A stretch of 64,000 nt of DNA, from assembly GCF_900099965.1 (NCBI RefSeq), contig NZ_FNDJ01000014.1, positions 62,001 to 126,000 of the forward strand, written 5' to 3'. This stretch comes from Nonomuraea jiangxiensis (GTDB lineage Bacteria; Actinomycetota; Actinomycetes; Streptosporangiales; Streptosporangiaceae). The notes under the pieces are model-generated. The model saw nothing but the letters and a program-made list of their open reading frames with translations. It searched no databases and was not told the DNA's origin. Below are positions 59,521-64,000 of the stretch, piece after piece; the stretch's first letter is position 1, and every line of letters starts with the position of its first letter. The position numbers and the translations under genes are program-made.

Positions 59521-61197
59521 GTGAAGTCCATCGTCCTTGACGCCCACCGCCGGATCGGCGGACCCTACACGCTAGCCGCCGCCCTGCTCGGCCACCTCGT
59601 CCCCGAGGCACTGGAACGCTGGCCCGAGCTGGCCGCCGCATACGACATCGAGCTCCGCACCGCCGCCCCCGGGCTGCGGGACGTCGTGCCCGTGCGCAGG
59701 AGGTCGCTGGCCGACGAGCTGCCCAGGGCGCAGCGCATCCTGATCCCCGGCGCCCGGCGCAGCCTGCGGATCGCCAACGGGCTGGCCGAGTTCGTCCGCG
59801 AGCACCTGAGCCGCACCGCGCCGCTGGCCGTGACCGTGGCGAACCTGGCCGAGGCCGACCACACCGACGCCGAGCTGGTCGAGGTGCTGCGCAGGAGGGT
59901 CGGGCCCGGCCTGCTGGAGATCGCCGAAGGGCCGTCGGCGACCGGTGGCGGGCCGCTCGTCGCGGACTTCGACCGGTTCCGCGACGAGGGGTTCCACCAC
60001 GCCATGGCGGAGTCGGGGCTGGAGGCGCTGCGCGGGCTGGCGTACGAGGCCGATCCCGAGGGGTGGCGGCTGCTCGTGCAGCGGGTCGCGGCCGCGCTGG
60101 AGGCCGTCGAGCGCGAGGACGAGGCCCGCGAGCTCTACGACAGGGCGCGGCGGGTGAGCACCGACCCCAAGCACCGCGCGACCATCGCCTACGGCACGGC
60201 CATGCTCCTCGTACGCCACCACGACCCGGCCCGGCGCGACCCCGACCAGGCCCTGGCCTGGATCAACGAGGCGATCACCATCGCCGGCCTGCTGCCCGAC
60301 CCCCGCGAACGCGCCTTCCACCTGGGCTTCGACCTCAACGGCAAGGCCCTGGTCGAGCTGCGCAGAGGCCGCCCCGAGGCCGCGCTGGAGCTCGTCCAGC
60401 AGTCCCTCGACCTGGCCGAGCGCCACCTGGCCGACGAGCACCCCGTGCACCGGCTGGTGCTCCATGCCAACCGGGCCCAGCTGCTGGCCGGCGCGGGGGA
60501 CACGCGGCAGGCGCTGGCCGACTACACCACCGCGATCGAGCTGGACCCCGGCTACCCGGACTACTACCTGGAACGCGGCAACCTGCTCAACCAGCTCGGC
60601 CGCGGGGACGAGGCGCTGGCCGACTACGAGAGCGTGATGCGGCTCAGCCCGCCGTTCCCCGAGGCGTACTACAACCGGGCGGAGCTGCGCTTCGCCGAGG
60701 GGGACATCGCGGGCGCGCGGGCCGACCTGGACCACACGCTGGAGCTGGACCCGGAGTTCGTGCCCGCCTACGTCAACCGCTCCGGCATCCTCGTGGCCGT
60801 CGGCGAGCACGCCGCGGCCAGGCGGGACGTGGAGCGGGGGATGCGCATCGAGCCCCGCAGTCCCTACCTGCTGTGCGTGCTGGGGCAGGTCGAGCTGGCC
60901 GACGGGCACCATCCCGAGGCGCGGGCCGCCTTCGACGCGGCCCTGGAGCTCAACCCCGACCTGGCGGTGGCCTGGGCGGCCCGGGGCGAGCTGGCGTTCG
61001 AGCGCGGTGACGACGAGGGCGCGGTGGCCGACCTGACCCGGGCGATCAAGCTGGGGGAGACGGCCGAGCTGCTGTTCAACCGGGCGGTGGTGCACCGGGA
61101 GGCGGGCCGCGCGGAGCAGGCCAGGGACGACCTGGTCAGGGCCGCGGAGCTGGCGCCGGGGGACTACGAGATCTCGGAGGCGCTGGCCGCGCTGTGA
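59521..61197 (+). CDS. Tetratricopeptide repeat protein with an N-terminal domain of unknown function
   Basis: 558 residues. Residues 1-150 form an unrecognised mixed alpha/beta domain (VLDAHRRIGGPYTLAAALLG; LRTAAPGLRDVVPVRRRSL; LRIANGLAEFVREHL). From about 185 on come roughly nine TPR motifs, for example QALADYTTAIELDPGYPDYY, EALADYESVMRLSPPFPEAY and ARADLDHTLELDPEFVPAY. No P-loop, HTH or signal is seen. GTG 59521 has AGGAGGG upstream. TPR regions bind peptides or proteins, and the 24-residue peptide gene upstream is an obvious candidate partner (inference). Its last 34 bases overlap the convergent ABC ATPase gene. Confidence 0.8.
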   Translation: MKSIVLDAHRRIGGPYTLAAALLGHLVPEALERWPELAAAYDIELRTAAPGLRDVVPVRRRSLADELPRAQRILIPGARRSLRIANGLAEFVREHLSRTAPLAVTVANLAEADHTDAELVEVLRRRVGPGLLEIAEGPSATGGGPLVADFDRFRDEGFHHAMAESGLEALRGLAYEADPEGWRLLVQRVAAALEAVEREDEARELYDRARRVSTDPKHRATIAYGTAMLLVRHHDPARRDPDQALAWINEAITIAGLLPDPRERAFHLGFDLNGKALVELRRGRPEAALELVQQSLDLAERHLADEHPVHRLVLHANRAQLLAGAGDTRQALADYTTAIELDPGYPDYYLERGNLLNQLGRGDEALADYESVMRLSPPFPEAYYNRAELRFAEGDIAGARADLDHTLELDPEFVPAYVNRSGILVAVGEHAAARRDVERGMRIEPRSPYLLCVLGQVELADGHHPEARAAFDAALELNPDLAVAWAARGELAFERGDDEGAVADLTRAIKLGETAELLFNRAVVHREAGRAEQARDDLVRAAELAPGDYEISEALAAL

Positions 61198-61982
61198 GCG
61201 TGGTGCGGCCGGCCGATCGGCACGACCAGCGGCGTGCCGGCCACCGGGTCAGGGATGACCTTGGCGTCCAGCTCGAACACCTCGCGCAGCAGCTCCTCGG
61301 TCAGCACCTCGTGCGGGGTGCCGGAGGCGATCACCCGCCCGGCGCGCATGGCCACCAGCCGGTCGGCGTAGCGGGCGGCCAGGTTGAGGTCGTGCAGCAC
61401 CATGACGACCGTGCGGCCCGCCTCCTGGTGCAGGTGCCGTACGAGCTCCAGTACCTCCACCTGGTGGGCCAGGTCCAGGAACGTCGTCGGCTCGTCGAGC
61501 AGCAGCAGGTCCGTGCCCTGCGCCAGGGCCATGGAGATCCACGCCCGCTGCCGCTGCCCGCCCGACAGCTCGTCCAGCGGCCGTTCGGCCAGGTCCGCCA
61601 GGCCCGTCATGGCCAGCGCCGCGGCGACCGCGCCCTCGTCGTCCGACGACCACTGCCGGTACCAGGTCTGGTGCGGATGCCTGCCCCGGCCCACGAGGTC
61701 GGCCACGGTCAGGCCCTCGGGGGCGACGGGCGCCTGGGGGAGCACGCCGAGGATCTTGGCCACCTCACGGGTGGGGATCCGGTCGATGCGCTTGCCGTCC
61801 AGCAGCACCTCACCGCCCTGGGGCTTGAGCAGCCGGCCCAGGGCGCGCAGGAGGGTGGACTTGCCGCAGCCGTTCGGCCCGATGATGGTGGTCACCGTGC
61901 CCGCCTCGATGCCCAGGTCGAGGCCGTCGACGATGACGTTGTCCCCGTACCCGAGCTTGACGGCGGCGGCCTGCAGTCTCAT
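61164..61982 (-). CDS. Siderophore-type ABC transporter ATPase (FecE-like)
   Basis: 272 residues. Walker A IIGPNGCGKSTLLRALGRLL near 34, signature LSGGQRQRAWISMALAQG near 138, Walker B LLLLDEPTTFLDLAHQ and the H-loop VLHDLNLAARYAD. The layout is that of iron-siderophore and cobalamin importers (FecE/FhuC). ATG 61982 overlaps the stop of the permease gene by 4 bases. Last gene of the operon. Confidence 0.93.
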   Translation of the reverse strand: MRLQAAAVKLGYGDNVIVDGLDLGIEAGTVTTIIGPNGCGKSTLLRALGRLLKPQGGEVLLDGKRIDRIPTREVAKILGVLPQAPVAPEGLTVADLVGRGRHPHQTWYRQWSSDDEGAVAAALAMTGLADLAERPLDELSGGQRQRAWISMALAQGTDLLLLDEPTTFLDLAHQVEVLELVRHLHQEAGRTVVMVLHDLNLAARYADRLVAMRAGRVIASGTPHEVLTEELLREVFELDAKVIPDPVAGTPLVVPIGRPHHAHSAASASEIS

Positions 61983-63025
61983 TTGCGTGACCTCCAGATC
62001 AGGTGGATCAGGTAGGGGGCGCCCAGGACGGCGGTGACGATGCCGACGGGCAGTTCGATGGGGGAGAACGCGGTCCTGGCGACCAGGTCGGCGGCGGTGG
62101 TGAGCACGGCGCCGATGATCGCCGAGCACAGCAGCGGCGGGTGGGCGGAGCGGGTCAGCCGGAGCGCGATCTGGGGCGAGGCCAGCGCGACGAACGCGAT
62201 CGGGCCCGCCGCGGCGGTGGCCACGGCGGACAGCAGCACTGCGGAGAGGATCATCAGGGCGCGGGCCGGGTTCACCCGCACGCCGAGGGCGGTGACCGTG
62301 TCGTCGCCGAAGCGCAGGGCGTCCAGCGAGCGGGTGCCGAGCAGGGCCAGCGGCACCAGTACGGCCAGGGCCAGCGCCGTGGGCGTCACGTGCTCCCAGC
62401 CGCGGCTGTTGAGCGAGCCGGTGATCCAGACCATGGCGCGGCCGGTGTCGGTCACGTCGCCGATGGTCAGCAGCCAGAACTTGACGTTGGTGAACACGGC
62501 GGACACGCCGATGCCGACCAGCACCAGGCGGTAGCCGTCCAGGCCGCGCCGCCAGGCCAGGCCGTACACGACGGCCGCGCCGATCAGGCCGCCGACCAGG
62601 GCCAGGGCGGGGATGCCGAGGCTGGTCAGCAGGCCGCTCGTGCCGCCGGTCACGCTGCCGCTGGCGACCACGCCGGCCACGACCGTGACCGAGGCGCCGG
62701 TGGTGACGCCGAGGATCTCGGGGCTGGCCAGGGGGTTGCGGGCGATGGACTGGATGATCGCCCCGGACAGCGCGAGCGCGGCCCCGACCAGGGCGCCGGT
62801 GAGCGCGCGGGGCAGGCGCAGCTCCATGATGACGAAGTGGGCCGGGCTGTGGACGTCGAACGCGCCGGAGACCACCTCCGCCAGCGACATCTGGATGTCA
62901 CCGAGGCGCATGTTCAGGGCCATGAGCAGGGCGAGCAGGAGGAGGCCGATGAGGGCGACGGCCACGCCGCGTACGCGTACGCGCCAGGAAAGACCGCGGG
63001 TGCGCAGGGGGAGGGTGGTGGTCAC
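61979..63025 (-). CDS. Siderophore-type ABC permease (FecCD family), second subunit
   Basis: 348 residues with about nine to ten helices. FecCD hallmarks: LRLPRALTGALVGAALALSGAIIQ, NPLASPEILGVTTGA near 107, and IAFVALASPQIALRLTRSAHP near 275. It pairs with the upstream permease to form the channel. GTG 63025 overlaps the upstream permease stop by 4 bases. Confidence 0.93.
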   Translation of the reverse strand: MTTTLPLRTRGLSWRVRVRGVAVALIGLLLLALLMALNMRLGDIQMSLAEVVSGAFDVHSPAHFVIMELRLPRALTGALVGAALALSGAIIQSIARNPLASPEILGVTTGASVTVVAGVVASGSVTGGTSGLLTSLGIPALALVGGLIGAAVVYGLAWRRGLDGYRLVLVGIGVSAVFTNVKFWLLTIGDVTDTGRAMVWITGSLNSRGWEHVTPTALALAVLVPLALLGTRSLDALRFGDDTVTALGVRVNPARALMILSAVLLSAVATAAAGPIAFVALASPQIALRLTRSAHPPLLCSAIIGAVLTTAADLVARTAFSPIELPVGIVTAVLGAPYLIHLIWRSRK

Positions 63026-64000
63026 AGACGTACCGGCTTCCTGCGGCGGACCAGGGCGACGAAGAAGGGGGCGCCCATGAGCGCGAGCACCACGCCGACC
63101 TCCAGCTCTCCCGGCGGGGCCACCACGCGGCCGATCACGTCGGCGAGCAGCAGCAGCCCGGCGCCGATCAGCCCCGAGTACGGCAGCAGCCACCGGTGGT
63201 CGGGACCCGACAGCGGGCGGGCCAGGTGCGGCACGATCAGCCCGATGAACGCCAGCGAGCCGCAGGCGGCCACGGCCGCGCCCGAGAGCAGGGTGACCGC
63301 GGCGACGCCGATGGTGCGGGTCCACATGATGTTCTGGCCGAGGCTGCGGGCGACGTCCTCGCCGAGGGACAGGGCGTTGAGCCCGGGAGCGTTCACCATG
63401 GCCAGCACCAGCCCGGCCAGGATGAACGGCGCCACCTGCCACACCACGTCGGCGCCCCTGGCCGAGATCGAGCCCGCCTGCCAGAAGCGGAACACGTCCA
63501 TCGCCTGCTCATCCAGCAGCACGACGGCCGAGGTGAGGGCGGCCAGCAGGGCGCTCACGGCGGTGCCCGCCAGCGCGAGCGTGACCGGGGTCGGCCCGCC
63601 CCTGCCGCCCGCCATGCCGAGCGCGAACACCGCCACGCTCGCCACCAGCGCCCCGGCCAGCCCGAACCAGATGTAGACGAGCAGGTTGGAGACGCCGAGC
63701 AGGATGATCGAGGACACCATCGCGAACGCGGCACCCTGCGTGACGCCGAGCAGCCCGGGGTCGGCGAGCGGGTTACGGGTGTGGCCCTGCATGAGAGCGC
63801 CCGCCACGCCGAGCGCGATCCCGGCGAGCACTCCCAGGACGGTCCTCGGCAGGCGGAGGGAGCGGATGACGAGGTCGTTCTCGGTGCCGGTGGGGGCGGT
63901 GAGCGCGTGCCAGGCGTCCCCGAGCGGCACGGGCTTGGAGCCGATCGTCACGCTCAGGACGACCGCCACCACGACGGCGGCGAGCAGCGCTAACAGGACG
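63022..64000 (-). CDS. Siderophore-type ABC permease (FecCD family), first subunit, 5' end outside window
   Basis: At least 325 residues; the frame is still open at the window edge inside the first membrane helix (LLALLAAVVVAVVLSVTIG), so the start is to the right. RSLRLPRTVLGVLAGIALGVAGALMQ, NPLADPGLLGVTQGA and SLAFIGLIVPHLARPLSGPDHR are the family signatures. It is probably preceded by a substrate-binding lipoprotein gene outside the window (expectation from the family). Confidence 0.92.
   Translation of the reverse strand, partial: VLLALLAAVVVAVVLSVTIGSKPVPLGDAWHALTAPTGTENDLVIRSLRLPRTVLGVLAGIALGVAGALMQGHTRNPLADPGLLGVTQGAAFAMVSSIILLGVSNLLVYIWFGLAGALVASVAVFALGMAGGRGGPTPVTLALAGTAVSALLAALTSAVVLLDEQAMDVFRFWQAGSISARGADVVWQVAPFILAGLVLAMVNAPGLNALSLGEDVARSLGQNIMWTRTIGVAAVTLLSGAAVAACGSLAFIGLIVPHLARPLSGPDHRWLLPYSGLIGAGLLLLADVIGRVVAPPGELEVGVVLALMGAPFFVALVRRRKPVRL

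Overview
The window is very GC-rich, uses GTG and TTG starts often, and carries actinobacterial family markers (DUF397, an XRE regulator with a DUF5753-type sensor, the IclR regulator NdgR, the F420 gene cofC, a long Smc). The order serA, leuB, ilvE, cimA, gltX, ndgR, leuC, leuD, hup, gpsA, ddl, thiL, thiD, rpmB, recG, rsmD, coaD, rpmF, rnc, mutM, smc, ftsY is, from memory, the conserved chromosomal order of Streptomyces and relatives. I read it as a chromosomal core segment of a filamentous actinomycete, perhaps of the Streptosporangiaceae (Nonomuraea-like). The genus is inference.

Layout. 1-2.1 kb: a partial GPH-type sugar transporter and an SseB-like protein. 2.3-10.9 kb: a branched-chain amino acid and serine block (serA, leuB, ilvE, cimA), broken up by a c-di-AMP riboswitch-controlled NlpC/P60 cell-wall hydrolase, an O-methyltransferase and a DsbA-like thioredoxin. 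cimA has a clear leader-peptide attenuator; a similar leader-like peptide lies downstream of serA. 10.9-16.1 kb: an accessory block bracketed by inverted copies of a structured non-coding repeat. It holds a secreted DNase I-like phosphatase, a frameshifted PCMT-type methyltransferase plus a detached fragment of the same gene, and a WhiJ-like set (XRE, DUF397, HATPase). 16.1-21.6 kb: a secreted heparinase II/III-like lyase, an HD protein, and a seven-gene operon of Asp23/Gls24 proteins with their membrane partners. 21.7-26.8 kb: FAH hydrolase and gltX, an NmrA-like protein and an M3 peptidase. 26.9-27.6 kb: tRNA-Gln and two tandem tRNA-Glu genes. 27.9-33.2 kb: a HEAT-like protein, ndgR divergent from leuCD, and HU. 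33.3-46.1 kb: cofC, plsC-like, gpsA, ddl, thiL, a repeat-rich membrane protein, thiD, rpmB, a DAK/FakA-like kinase and recG. 46.1-47.1 kb: about 1 kb of G-rich degenerate repeats. 47.1-59.2 kb: rsmD, coaD, DUF177, rpmF, rnc, mutM, an MFS/LysR pair, acylphosphatase, smc, ftsY. 59.2-64 kb: a very short peptide gene with a TPR protein, then a siderophore-type ABC transporter running off the right edge.

Functional threads. Leucine and isoleucine synthesis is spread over the left half and appears to be controlled by attenuation (cimA) and by NdgR (leuCD, with an inverted repeat over the ndgR start codon). The right half holds ribosome, DNA repair, chromosome segregation and SRP housekeeping genes. 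Several genes (the FAH hydrolase, the HEAT-like protein, the small protein at 33.3 kb, possibly ddl and recG) have a -10-like hexamer 6-8 bases before the start codon, as expected for leaderless transcripts.
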